Source: Opitutaceae bacterium (GTDB taxonomy: Bacteria; Verrucomicrobiota; Verrucomicrobiia; Opitutales; Opitutaceae). From it: a stretch of DNA of 10,300 nt. The position numbers were made by a program, and so were the translations under genes. Positions 1 to 6,836 of the stretch are shown here, one piece after another. The notes beneath the pieces are model-generated. The model was not told where the DNA came from, did not search any database, and was given only the letters and a program-made list of their open reading frames with translations. Position 1 is the first letter of the stretch. Each line of letters begins with the position of its first letter. The stretch is from positions 1 to 10,300 of the forward strand of contig RGAX01000091.1 in assembly GCA_009919985.1 (NCBI GenBank), given 5' to 3'.

Positions 1-238
1 GGAGCCGGGCCGAAACGCCCTTGAGGGAGTTGACGAGGGTGGCGACGGAGTATTTGGGTGGAAACGACACGAGGAGATGAACGTGGTCGTCCTCGCCGTC
101 CATCTGGCTTAGCTCGCCGCCAAAGTCGACCATGACCGAGGCGAACGACTGTTGCAGGTGCTCCCGCACGCGCTCGGTGATGGCACCCTGCCGGTATTTG
201 GTCACAAAGACCAAGTGCAGTGAGAGCGCATAGACTAC
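1..238 (-). pseudogene. tnpA: IS200-like transposase TnpA (Y1_Tnp, HUH), 5'-truncated and running off the left edge
   Basis: Read on the minus strand, the translation begins VVYALSLHLVFVTKYRQ and continues with an ISxxDGEDDHVHLLV-type block, FPPKYSVATLVNSLKGVS and then the window edge. This matches the N-terminal half of IS200/IS605 TnpA, the single-strand transposase with an HUH metal site (H-V-H in the DDHVHLLV block). The catalytic tyrosine helix would lie beyond position 1. Family members normally start some 10 residues earlier with a basic segment. Here the residues upstream of VVYAL do not resemble the family and the frame holds no ATG, GTG or TTG nearby, so the true 5' end appears lost. 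It abuts the truncated tnpB head to head. Confidence 0.8.
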
Positions 239-239
239 G

Positions 240-1383
240 CTTGCTGAGCCGGCTACTCGACCAATGGTGCGCAGAAAACCTTTGGCTGAACCTCGTGCCG
301 AAACAGTTGCTCCAACAGGCACTCGCGGACTTCATCAAATCGAGAGCGGGGTTTCTCTCCGGCGCAGTCGAGGCACCGCCCCGTTTCCAGAAAGCGCGCG
401 AGGCCACGCCAACGATGCGCTTTCCGCAGCACGTCCAACTCAATCAAAACGCAGTGTTTTTGCCGAAGCTCGGCTAGGTGCGGCTACGCAACACGTTTAA
501 CCTGGGTCGCGGGATACCCGCAGGGCAACTGCGTAGCGCCACGGTAAAGTTCGAAGCTAGCCGTTGGTTCGTCACCTTGCTGATGCGGCTGCCGCTCAGC
601 CTACCCGCATCGACCCCAGTGGCCAGCGTCGGCCTGGACTACGGGGTCAAGCATACGCTCGCCTCCAGCGCGCGCACGGTGCTGCCGGCGCCCGTCGCGA
701 CAAATAAGGAAGCCCAGCGCATCCTGTTTCTGGAGCACCGCCTCGCCCGTTGCGTCCCCGGTTCGCATCGGTACGCCGTGGCGCTCGCCAAGCTCAACAC
801 GTTTCGTTCCCGCATCACCCGCCGCATCCACGATTGGCGTCATAAGACCACCACCGACTTGTCCAAGAACCACGGACTCATCGCGGCGGAGGCCTTACGC
901 GCCAAAAACATGACGGCATCCGCCCAGGGCACGGTCGAAGCCCCGGGCACCCGCGTAGCCCAAAAAGCCGGTCTGAACCGCGCGCTTTTGGAGCCGGGCT
1001 TTGGCATCTTGATGCAGCAGTTAGCCTACAAGCAGGCGTGGCGCGGACACGCCTTCATCCAGGTGGACCCCGCCTATACCTCGCAGACTTGCCCCCGTAC
1101 AGGGTGCGGTCATGTCCATCAGGATAACCGGCCGAACCGCGACACCTTCCGCTGTGTTCGCTGTGGGTATACCGACGCCGCCGACTTCGCGGCCGCCGAG
1201 ATTATCCTGCGGCGCGGTAAACAAACATTTTCGGCGGTGCGCACTGCGCCCGCCTTGGCGGCCGGACCTGGCCGTGACTGTGCGCCGGGGGCTTCCGCCC
1301 CCAGAGGCCATCGGGCCTCACACTCGCGAACCAAACCCAGCTTGCGTCTATCCACGCAGGCAAAGGGAATCCCGGCCTTTTAA
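240..1383 (+). pseudogene. tnpB: TnpB (IS605 OrfB, RuvC-like RNA-guided nuclease), 5'-truncated with an in-frame amber stop
   Basis: One frame from about 240 to the TAA at 1381-1383 reads as TnpB, broken only by TAG at 475-477. That stop falls in LPKLG*VRLRN, where relatives commonly have a Trp (GWVR-type), so a single TGG to TAG change is the simplest explanation. Homology begins at SRLLDQWCAENLWL; the usual first 40-60 residues (start plus wedge region) are absent. Numbering from the GTG at 478, the RuvC acidic residues are still present: D54 (GLDYG), E138 (AAEAL) and D236 (AADFAAA). The zinc-finger cysteines are also there (C205, C210, C226, C229), with C-x4-C in place of the common C-x2-C in the first pair. 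A protein restarted at 478 would be about 301 residues and lack the whole N-terminal lobe, so activity is unlikely. Confidence 0.82.
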
Positions 1384-1400
1384 GGCCGGAAGGATGTCAA
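1280..1400 (+). ncRNA. Candidate omega RNA / right-end RNA (reRNA) scaffold of the IS
   Basis: The 3' end of tnpB and the IS right end contain consecutive hairpins: GGGGGC/GCCCCC at 1287-1302, GAGGCC/GGCCTC at 1304-1319, TGCGT/ACGCA at 1343-1358, and CCGGCCTT/AAGGCCGG at 1372-1389. After these come AGGATGTCAAC and the IS end. In this family the guide RNA for TnpB is made from exactly this region, and the guide is the host sequence just beyond the right end, here starting with CCATAGCTGAAGC. The coding sequence and its stop codon lie inside the folded region. The 5' limit is a guess from the first strong hairpin; expression is not shown. Confidence 0.5.
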
Positions 1401-1441
1401 CCCATAGCTGAAGCAAGGGGGATGCGGCTCGTCGTGCTCAA

Positions 1442-2473
1442 TCAAGCAAGCGGAGCGTTCGGCTCCACGCCCAAGTCCAGTCCTTCTGCGCGGCGCACGC
1501 CGGTTGAGTCCGCCCACGCCGCAAACGCAATCATCCCTGCGTTGTCGCCCGTATGCTTCGGCTGCGCCGCGAAAAAATCTACCTTGGCGCGCCGTGCCTC
1601 CGCCGCCAAGGCCGCGCGCAGCACGGCATTATTAGCCACACCGCCAGAAAGTCCGAGACTACGCCATCCACGCCGCTCCAAAGCCACCTGCGTCTTGCGC
1701 ACCAATGCATCCATCACCGCCTGTTGGTAACTGGCGCACAAATCGGTCAAACGCGCGGCGACCTCCTCTTCGGACATTTTTTCCAGCCGGTAACGCAGGC
1801 TCGTTTTCAAACCAGAGAAACTGAAATCTAATTCACTGCGAGGTCCGTTACCCCGAGGAAAATCAAATGCATCCGACTTACCGCTTGCGCCTATTTTTTC
1901 AACCAATGGCCCGCCGGGATAACCCAGCCCCAAAAGCTTCGCTCCTTTGTCCAGTGCCTCGCCCGCCGCATCGTCCCGCGTCGAAGCGAGAACCGTAAAC
2001 TGGCGCGCCTCATCGATTGTAAACAGCAACGTATTCCCGCCGGACACGATCAGCCCTAGATGGGGCAAGTACTCCTTCATCCGTTCGGAAAAATCCCCTG
2101 GCGCCACCGCGTGCACCGCGATAAACGTCGACCACGCATGCGCTCGCAGATGATTAACGCCCACGACTGGCACGCGCAGCGCGAGCGCCAACGCCTTAGC
2201 TGCCGCCCCTCCAATCGCCAAACACGCCGCCAAACCCGGCCCATGCGTGACTGCTATTTGCGAGACCGCCGCAAACTCCGGCTTCGCCTGTGCGAGCGCA
2301 ATCAACGGGGCGAATTGCCGTAAATGCTCCCGCGTCGCCATATCCGGCACGACACCGCCATGCGGCTGGTGCAAGGCGATCTGGCTGTGCACCCACTCAC
2401 CCACCAAACCACGCGCAGGATCAAACAGCGCGACCGCCGATTCGTCACAGGAACTTTCGAGCGCAAGAATCAT
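1442..2473 (-). CDS. tsaD: tRNA N6-threonylcarbamoyladenosine transferase TsaD (Kae1/Gcp/YgjD family)
   Basis: This 343-residue protein transfers the threonylcarbamoyl group from the TsaC/TsaC2 product to A37 of ANN-decoding tRNAs in the cytoplasm, working with TsaB and TsaE. It begins with the ASKHA signature MILALESSCDES. HGGVVPDMATREH (residues 38-50), the metal pair H108-x3-H112 in VNHLRAH, LIVSGGN (141-147), GEALDKGAKLLGLGYPGG (171-188), FSFSGLKT (217-224), LSGGVANN (275-282) and the C-terminal metal Asp D310 in TGDNAGMIAF follow in family order. The length is normal for bacterial TsaD, with a modest extra stretch around residues 120-138. The ATG at 2473 opens directly on the conserved N-terminus. 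It lies 15 bp downstream of the S41 peptidase stop, so the two are probably co-transcribed. No Shine-Dalgarno sequence is visible. Confidence 0.96.
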   Translation of the reverse strand: MILALESSCDESAVALFDPARGLVGEWVHSQIALHQPHGGVVPDMATREHLRQFAPLIALAQAKPEFAAVSQIAVTHGPGLAACLAIGGAAAKALALALRVPVVGVNHLRAHAWSTFIAVHAVAPGDFSERMKEYLPHLGLIVSGGNTLLFTIDEARQFTVLASTRDDAAGEALDKGAKLLGLGYPGGPLVEKIGASGKSDAFDFPRGNGPRSELDFSFSGLKTSLRYRLEKMSEEEVAARLTDLCASYQQAVMDALVRKTQVALERRGWRSLGLSGGVANNAVLRAALAAEARRAKVDFFAAQPKHTGDNAGMIAFAAWADSTGVRRAEGLDLGVEPNAPLA

Positions 2474-2488
2474 GATCGATTTTAAAAA

Positions 2489-3802
2489 TTAACGAGTGGG
2501 CCCGCTCGCATTAGGCCCGTTGCGTTCAGCCAGCACGCGTACTCCTTGCAACACATCAAGCGCCGCCTGCAGTTGCCGGTCCTCGATTGGCGTGAAACCA
2601 AAACGCTCTTTGAACTCCACGAGATTATCCCGCTCCGGCCGCGAGCGCTGCAGGCTCAACTGCGTATCTTCCTCAGGCGTAGCCACCACTTCGATGTGCG
2701 GAGTGATGCCTTTCTCGTGCAGGCTGATGCCGCTCGGCGTGTAATAACGCGCCGTAGTGAGCCGTAGGCCTTCACCATTCTTAAGTTTAAAGATCGACTG
2801 GACCGAGCCTTTGCCAAACGAGCGCTCACCCACCACCACCGCCTTGCCCGTATCTTTGAACGCACCCGTGACGACTTCCGCCGCACTTGCGCTACCGGAA
2901 TTAATCAACACGGCCAACGGTAAATCCAGCGGCGGTCCGTCGATCTCAGAGCGGAAATCCTCTCGATCGCCCGGCTTGCGGCCCTGCGTGTAAACGACGA
3001 GCTCGCCTTTTTTAAAAAATAATTCTGCCACTTCGACCGCGGCATCGAGTAAGCCGCCGGGGTTATTGCGCAGGTCGATCACTAAAGCATGGATCCCCTG
3101 TTTAAGAAGCCCATCAAGCGCCTTGGCGAATTGCTCGCCCGTACTTTCGGCAAATTCGGTGATCTGGATGTAGCCCACCCCATCGCCCATAATCTGCGCA
3201 CCGCGCACGCTCTCGGTTTTGATTAATTCGCGCACGAGTACGAGGGCGATAGGTTGCGCCTGACCCACGCGGTTCAAACTAAGTGAGACCGAGGTCTGCG
3301 GCTTGCCGCGCAAGCGCCGCACGACCTCATCAATCTGGGTACCGCGCTCGAGATTTTTTCCATCGATACTGGCGATCTCATCGCCGCGACGAATGCCGGC
3401 GCGCTCACTCGGCGTACCCGCAATCGGTGCGATCACGACTATGCGGCCACCGCGCGACTCGACCTGAATGCCGATCCCGCCGAATTGCCCGGTCAATTCC
3501 TCTTCAAACTGTTCGCTGTCCTTCTCCTCCATAAATTCAGAATGCGGATCGAGCGAATCCGCGACACCGTGCAAGGCCGCTGTGGTTAAATCGGCGTAAT
3601 TGGCCGCTTTGGATTCAACGTAGTTTTCATTCACGAGCGCCATCACTTCGCGCACACGCGCTGAAGCCCGATCCAACTCACGATTCGGCCAAATACTGCA
3701 CCCCGCGGTGAGCATAAGGCCGCCGAGCGTGAGCCCGACGCCCAAGATCACCCCGAGGGCGAGCGTGAGAATGCGTTTGAACATACCCGCGAGAGTGCGC
3801 AT
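2489..3802 (-). CDS. C-terminal processing protease, S41 family (CtpA/Prc-like) with PDZ domain
   Basis: This is a serine protease with a Ser/Lys dyad that trims or degrades envelope proteins. With the start chosen at 3802 it has 437 residues. A basic start (MFKR) is followed by a hydrophobic segment at about 11-33 ending LMLTAGC, which could be a signal anchor or a lipoprotein signal with Cys35. A PDZ domain follows at about 107-190 (FGGIGIQV, then AGIRRGDEIASIDG at 135-148). The S41 domain shows YIQITEF, VIDLRNNPGG (241-250), catalytic S306 in NSGSASAAEV and K331 in SFGKGSVQ, 25 residues apart as in E. coli Prc. The open frame reaches 3925, but the extra 41 residues are not signal-like and would overlap the divergent methyltransferase gene. 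The ATG at 3784 (MFKRIL) is an equally good start. Confidence 0.93.
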   Translation of the reverse strand: MRTLAGMFKRILTLALGVILGVGLTLGGLMLTAGCSIWPNRELDRASARVREVMALVNENYVESKAANYADLTTAALHGVADSLDPHSEFMEEKDSEQFEEELTGQFGGIGIQVESRGGRIVVIAPIAGTPSERAGIRRGDEIASIDGKNLERGTQIDEVVRRLRGKPQTSVSLSLNRVGQAQPIALVLVRELIKTESVRGAQIMGDGVGYIQITEFAESTGEQFAKALDGLLKQGIHALVIDLRNNPGGLLDAAVEVAELFFKKGELVVYTQGRKPGDREDFRSEIDGPPLDLPLAVLINSGSASAAEVVTGAFKDTGKAVVVGERSFGKGSVQSIFKLKNGEGLRLTTARYYTPSGISLHEKGITPHIEVVATPEEDTQLSLQRSRPERDNLVEFKERFGFTPIEDRQLQAALDVLQGVRVLAERNGPNASGPTR

Positions 3803-3865
3803 CCGTCTCGCTTTGTAAATGGGTTCGTCCACCACACCAACCGCAACGCCCGTCACGCCCGCTTT

Positions 3866-3884
3866 CGCCCGATTGTTTCGGGCG
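3866..3884. repeat. 7-bp inverted repeat in the divergent promoter region
   Basis: CGCCCGA at 3866-3872 and TCGGGCG at 3878-3884 form a perfect 7-bp inverted repeat around TTGTT, ending 9 bp before the methyltransferase ATG at 3894. It lies in the short gap (3803-3893) that must hold promoters for both divergent genes. It could be an operator or a leader hairpin; in GC-rich DNA a repeat this short may also be chance. Confidence 0.3.
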
Positions 3885-3893
3885 CACGCTGAT

Positions 3894-4820
3894 ATGAGCG
3901 GAGCTATGACCTTCGCCCAGTTCATGCAACTGGCCCTCTACGACCCCGCGCTCGGCTACTACGCCCGCCCACAACCTCGCGTCGGCTACGAGCCAGGAAC
4001 GGATTTTTTTACCGCGAGTACCAGCGGGCCCATCTTCGGCGAACTCATCGTCGCCGCCTGCGTCGAACTGCTCGGGGCACGCGACCCCAAAGATTACCAC
4101 TTCGTCGAACTCGGCGCAGAAACATCAACTGGCATCCTCGATCAGGTGGCGCATCCCTTCGCGAGTGCCCGCACCGTTCAACTCGGCTCGCCCATCACGC
4201 TAAGCGGCCTATGCGTGGTTTTTTCTAACGAACTTTTCGACGCCCAACCCTTTCATCGCTTCATCTGGCGCGGCGGCGCCTGGCGCGAACTCGGCGTAAG
4301 CTTATCCGACCACACATTGAGTGAGTGCGAATTACCCACCCTCACCGCTGCAGCGTTGCCCTCCCAAGCGCCCGAGGGCTACATCATCGACGCACCCCTG
4401 GCCGCAAATCGCCTCCTTGATCAGATCGCCGGCAAGACCTGGCAGGGCCTTTTCGTCGCCTGCGATTACGGGAAGTCTTGGCTCGAACTCACGACCGCGA
4501 CGCCCGCTGGTACCGCACGCGCCTACTACCGCCACACCCAATCCAACGAGCTCCTTGTTCGTCCAGGCGAACAGGATCTGACCTGCCACATCTGCTGGGA
4601 CTGGCTCAGCGAGCGGTTAAAACACCAGGGCTTTGCCGACCCCAAGATCGATTCACAGGAAACCTTTCTCGTGCGCCACGCCGCCAAAGCCCTCGCAACC
4701 ATCACCGCCGCCGAGGCCTCTCGTCTGAGTCAGAGAAAATTGGCGCTCATGCAGTTGCTCCACCCCGCACACCTCGGACAAAAATTTCAAGTGCTCCATG
4801 CACAGCGCCATTCCAGCTGA
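3894..4820 (+). CDS. MidA-type class I SAM-dependent methyltransferase (DUF185/COG1565 family)
   Basis: The 308-residue protein (from the ATG at 3894) opens with FAQFMQLALYDPALGYYAR and then GTDFFTASTSGPIFGELIV. These match the family's FM..ALYDP..GYY and GDF.TAP..SP.FG blocks. Later blocks also fit: VVFSNELFDAQPFHRF (NE..DA.PV.R type) with WREL, and near the C-terminus RPGEQDLTCHICWDWL (the PG..D.TAHV.F block). The mitochondrial relative NDUFAF7 methylates an arginine of a complex I subunit; the bacterial substrate is not established. The SAM loop reads VELGAETSTGILD rather than the usual GxGxG form, so the cofactor site is atypical. The frame extends back to 3819, but the extra 25 residues overlap the divergent promoter region and lack family similarity. 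MTFAQFM at 3906 is another possible start. rpmB follows 83 bp downstream. Confidence 0.8.
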   Translation: MSGAMTFAQFMQLALYDPALGYYARPQPRVGYEPGTDFFTASTSGPIFGELIVAACVELLGARDPKDYHFVELGAETSTGILDQVAHPFASARTVQLGSPITLSGLCVVFSNELFDAQPFHRFIWRGGAWRELGVSLSDHTLSECELPTLTAAALPSQAPEGYIIDAPLAANRLLDQIAGKTWQGLFVACDYGKSWLELTTATPAGTARAYYRHTQSNELLVRPGEQDLTCHICWDWLSERLKHQGFADPKIDSQETFLVRHAAKALATITAAEASRLSQRKLALMQLLHPAHLGQKFQVLHAQRHSS

Positions 4821-4903
4821 AGCCTGAGCGAATCTTAAAAATCACCTTGCCTCGACCCCGGAGCGCTCCTTTATCTTCAACCTTTAACCAATCCAAAACC
4901 ATC

Positions 4904-5134
4904 ATGGCCAGAATTTGTGCAATCACCGGTAAACGCCCCGTCAAGGGCAGCAGGATCAACCGCAAGGGTCAGTCCAAGAAGAGCGGCGGCATCGGCACGC
5001 ACGTGACCAGCATCACGAAGCGCAAGTTCCGCCCCAACCTCCAACGCATCCGCGTTAAGCTGCCAAACGGCGGCACCAAACGCATGCTGGTCTCCGTCAA
5101 GGCGATCAAAGCCGGTTTGGTCACCAAGGCCTAA
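4904..5134 (+). CDS. rpmB: 50S ribosomal protein L28
   Basis: This small basic protein of 76 residues belongs to the large ribosomal subunit. It starts MARICAITGKRPVKG, the classic L28 opening (usually a C..TGKRP form), and contains KRKFRPNLQRIRVKLPNGGTKR and VSVKAIKAGLV, which match the L28 core. Between them lies a longer Lys/Gly/Ser-rich stretch (about residues 18-35, IGTHVTSITK at its end) than in E. coli L28. Only one Cys (C5) is present, so this is not the zinc-binding CXXC form. The frame is open upstream to 4478, but that part overlaps the methyltransferase and the family N-terminus fixes the start at 4904. The leader is A/C-rich (ATCCAAAACCATC) without a Shine-Dalgarno sequence. A strong terminator follows 20 bp after the stop. 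Confidence 0.96.
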   Translation: MARICAITGKRPVKGSRINRKGQSKKSGGIGTHVTSITKRKFRPNLQRIRVKLPNGGTKRMLVSVKAIKAGLVTKA

Positions 5135-5154
5135 ACCTTACTCGTTTTCAGATT

Positions 5155-5185
5155 AAAGCCGCAGCCCTCGGGCTGCGGCTTTTTT
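5155..5185 (+). terminator. Rho-independent terminator of rpmB
   Basis: AAAGCCGCAGCC (5155-5166) and GGCTGCGGCTTT (5171-5182) form a perfect 12-bp stem with a CTCG tetraloop. The 3' arm merges into a run of six T (5180-5185). It ends the rpmB transcript and separates it from the accessory segment that follows. Confidence 0.93.
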
Positions 5186-5320
5186 ATGGGTAGGGAGCAC
5201 GGTGGCCCAAGTTAGCTACTGCGCGCGCTGACGGGTACCTAGTTAAAATAAAAGCGCTCAAAAAACTCTGATAGCAGGTGAGCTGCCTCGGATTATCCAT
5301 GCGCATTATATAGTTTATAA

Positions 5321-5464
5321 ATGGATACAAATGGCTCGGGCTATAAGGATGTAAGGGTATTACGTGCGACCGTTCGTTGGGCAGTCGGTGGGGACGTCAC
5401 TTCCACTAGTAACGATCCTGGCGAATTTTTCACCCGAGACAGCCTATCCCGTACGAAAAGATAA
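5321..5464 (+). CDS. Possible small ORF, 47 aa, unrecognised
   Basis: An ATG at 5321 opens a frame beginning MDTNGSGYKDVRVLR and ending SLSRTKR, with the TAA at 5462-5464 inside the left arm of the inverted repeat. The product would be polar and basic at the C-terminus, with no hydrophobic segment or motif recognised. There is no Shine-Dalgarno sequence, but that also holds for most genes here. It could be a small partner or regulator of the ATPase cassette, or a chance ORF. Confidence 0.15.
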   Translation: MDTNGSGYKDVRVLRATVRWAVGGDVTSTSNDPGEFFTRDSLSRTKR

Positions 5465-5484
5465 ACAATAAAATTGTTTATCTT
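5458..5484. promoter_or_regulatory. Perfect 12-3-12 inverted repeat, candidate operator of the ATPase/RloB operon
   Basis: AAGATAAACAAT (5458-5469) and ATTGTTTATCTT (5473-5484) are perfect complements around AAA. The repeat sits 53 bp before the ATPase ATG and directly upstream of a TTGACT hexamer (5488-5493) that could be a -35 box. The best -10 at normal spacing (about 5510-5516, TAAATAT) is weak. A repeat of this length in AT-rich DNA suits binding by a dimeric repressor. It is a less convincing terminator, because the stem is AT-rich and no T-run follows the right arm. Confidence 0.5.
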
Positions 5485-5537
5485 AGGTTGACTGGAGATT
5501 TAAAGGTCCTAAATATATGATAACCGCGTAAAAAATC

Positions 5538-6827
5538 ATGCTATCTTCGTTTTTAGTCCGCAACTTCCGCTCTATCCTAGAGCTTCGATTGGATTTCTCT
5601 TATGGCGAAGCCAAGGCGCCCAACGGATACAAAACGTTCGATCTGATCCCCTTTATAGAAGCTGTTAATAAGCAGCGACTCGTTCCGTGCGCTGCTTTCT
5701 TTGGGGCCAATGCGGCAGGTAAAACCAACCTTCTCAAGGCTATCGCCACGCTCAAGGCCCTCCTACGCGAAGGCGCAAAGCTGGCGGATCTTTTCGAACC
5801 CAATCTGCTTAACCCCAAATTCGCCGAGACCACCTTTGAACCGGCCTTCGTCCTGGGTGCGGATGCATTCATATACCGCATTACCTATTCCCAGTCAGCT
5901 ATTTTTGAGGAGCTGCTATTAAAAAATGGGACTCCTGTGTTTCACATCCAGAAACTCGAACCCACCTTTGCTCCCGCACTACTCTCTGCTGCCTACACTA
6001 GGAAAAAACTCGCCGAAATCCTGCACGTCGAGTGCACCGACGGCGAAGGCCACCAGACCAAGCCCTTTCTCCATCGCATGGGCAAGGAATACCCTGGGCT
6101 TAATCCTGATTTAAAAAATGTTTTTGGTTATTTCGAGGGCTGCGTGAAGTTTTTCACCAACGACAGCCCCATGCCGCTCCCCCTATCGGTGGAGATATTA
6201 GCGGACGCGATGGGCGGTGACCAAGTAGCCGCGCTTCGCGAAATCACTGACTTAGTTCGCCGGGCCGACATCGAAATTTCCGCTATTAATATTACTGAAA
6301 CCGAAATAGGGGCAGACGATACACCTCATCGAGTCTATTTGCTGAAGCAAAACCGGGTCAGCGGCACACAGCATTCAGTCAGCATCACCGCAACCCATCA
6401 GGACATAGGCGGCAATCTCGTCCTTCTTAATTTCATCAAGCACGAGTCCGCTGGTACCCAGCGCCTCGCGAGTCTGATCGGTCTTATCTTGCACGCGCTC
6501 AAGACCGGCGGGGTCTTTCTTGTGGACGAGTTGGAGTGCTCCCTTCACCCGCTGCTGATGCGCGAGATCGTTTTGCTCTTTAAGAGGCGTAGCTACAACC
6601 CGAAGGGCGCCCAGCTGATCTTCACTACTCATAATACCGACATCCTTGACGACTCCATCCTGCGCCTTTCCGAGATCATCTTAGTTAGAAAGACATTAGC
6701 CAATGGCACGCTTGTGCGCCGCCTGGTGGAAGCGCGCAATGAGGGAGAAGATATCCGCAACGTCACTAATTTCCGCAAACAATATCTCGCCGGATTTTAC
6801 TCTGGCGTGCCGCACCCGGCCCTGTGA
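5538..6827 (+). CDS. AAA15/RloA-type ATPase (COG1106, ABC/SMC-like fold), defence-associated
   Basis: This 429-residue protein starts MLSSFLVRNFRSI, the N-terminal strand typical of RecF/OLD/AAA15 ATPases. It has Walker A GANAAGKTN (56-64), a signature-like ESAGTQRL (303-310), Walker B VFLVDELECSLHP (326-338, with D330 and E331) and the switch histidine in FTTHN (H365). The C-terminus ends FRKQYLAGFYSGVPHPAL, typical of COG1106 proteins. The segment between about residues 85 and 290 is the divergent insert that replaces the coiled coil of SMC proteins. Such ATPases pair with a nuclease or effector in phage-defence systems (RloAB and the analogous PARIS AriA/AriB). The next gene starts 9 bp after the stop, so the two are an operon. 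Codon use includes AT-rich codons rarer in the neighbouring housekeeping genes. The ATG at 5538 is preceded by A-rich sequence only. Confidence 0.9.
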   Translation: MLSSFLVRNFRSILELRLDFSYGEAKAPNGYKTFDLIPFIEAVNKQRLVPCAAFFGANAAGKTNLLKAIATLKALLREGAKLADLFEPNLLNPKFAETTFEPAFVLGADAFIYRITYSQSAIFEELLLKNGTPVFHIQKLEPTFAPALLSAAYTRKKLAEILHVECTDGEGHQTKPFLHRMGKEYPGLNPDLKNVFGYFEGCVKFFTNDSPMPLPLSVEILADAMGGDQVAALREITDLVRRADIEISAINITETEIGADDTPHRVYLLKQNRVSGTQHSVSITATHQDIGGNLVLLNFIKHESAGTQRLASLIGLILHALKTGGVFLVDELECSLHPLLMREIVLLFKRRSYNPKGAQLIFTTHNTDILDDSILRLSEIILVRKTLANGTLVRRLVEARNEGEDIRNVTNFRKQYLAGFYSGVPHPAL

Positions 6828-6836
6828 ACCCGTTCG

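Larger units (their letters stand above)
1..1400. mobile_element. IS200/IS605-family insertion sequence, decayed, left part outside window
   Basis: A divergent tnpA (minus) and tnpB (plus) pair is followed by a right end with a GC-rich hairpin at 1372-1389 and the motif GGATGTCAAC at 1392-1401, which is the usual appearance of IS200/IS605 right ends. These elements transpose as single strands through the HUH nuclease TnpA and carry subterminal hairpins rather than inverted terminal repeats. This copy is probably immobile: both genes lack their 5' ends and tnpB carries an internal stop. The right boundary is set from the motif and could be off by a few bases; the left boundary is not in the window. 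The element ends about 40 bp from the stop codon of tsaD. Confidence 0.85.
5191..5537. other. Intergenic leader of the ATPase/RloB cassette (about 350 bp)
   Basis: This stretch is visibly more AT-rich than the housekeeping genes around it, for example the block around 5300-5325. It holds no recognisable gene, tRNA or reverse-transcriptase-type ncRNA. What can be seen is a weak 47-codon ORF (5321-5464), a perfect 12-3-12 inverted repeat (5458-5484) and a TTGACT -35-like hexamer (5488-5493). The base composition change suggests this is the left side of an acquired segment. No direct repeat with the region after the cassette (7491-7687) was seen by eye. Confidence 0.6.

Noticed and set aside
3803..3925. 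N-terminal extension of the S41 peptidase to an ATG at 3925
   Set aside because: The extra 41 residues are not signal-like and overlap the start of the divergent methyltransferase; the signal segment begins properly from the ATG at 3802 or 3784.
3678..4100. 140-codon open frame on the minus strand across the divergent promoter
   Set aside because: It overlaps two well-supported genes in another frame and shows no recognisable domain.
4478..4903. Long upstream extension of the rpmB frame
   Set aside because: It overlaps the methyltransferase in another frame and looks like out-of-frame translation; L28 proteins begin at the MARICAITGKRP site at 4904.
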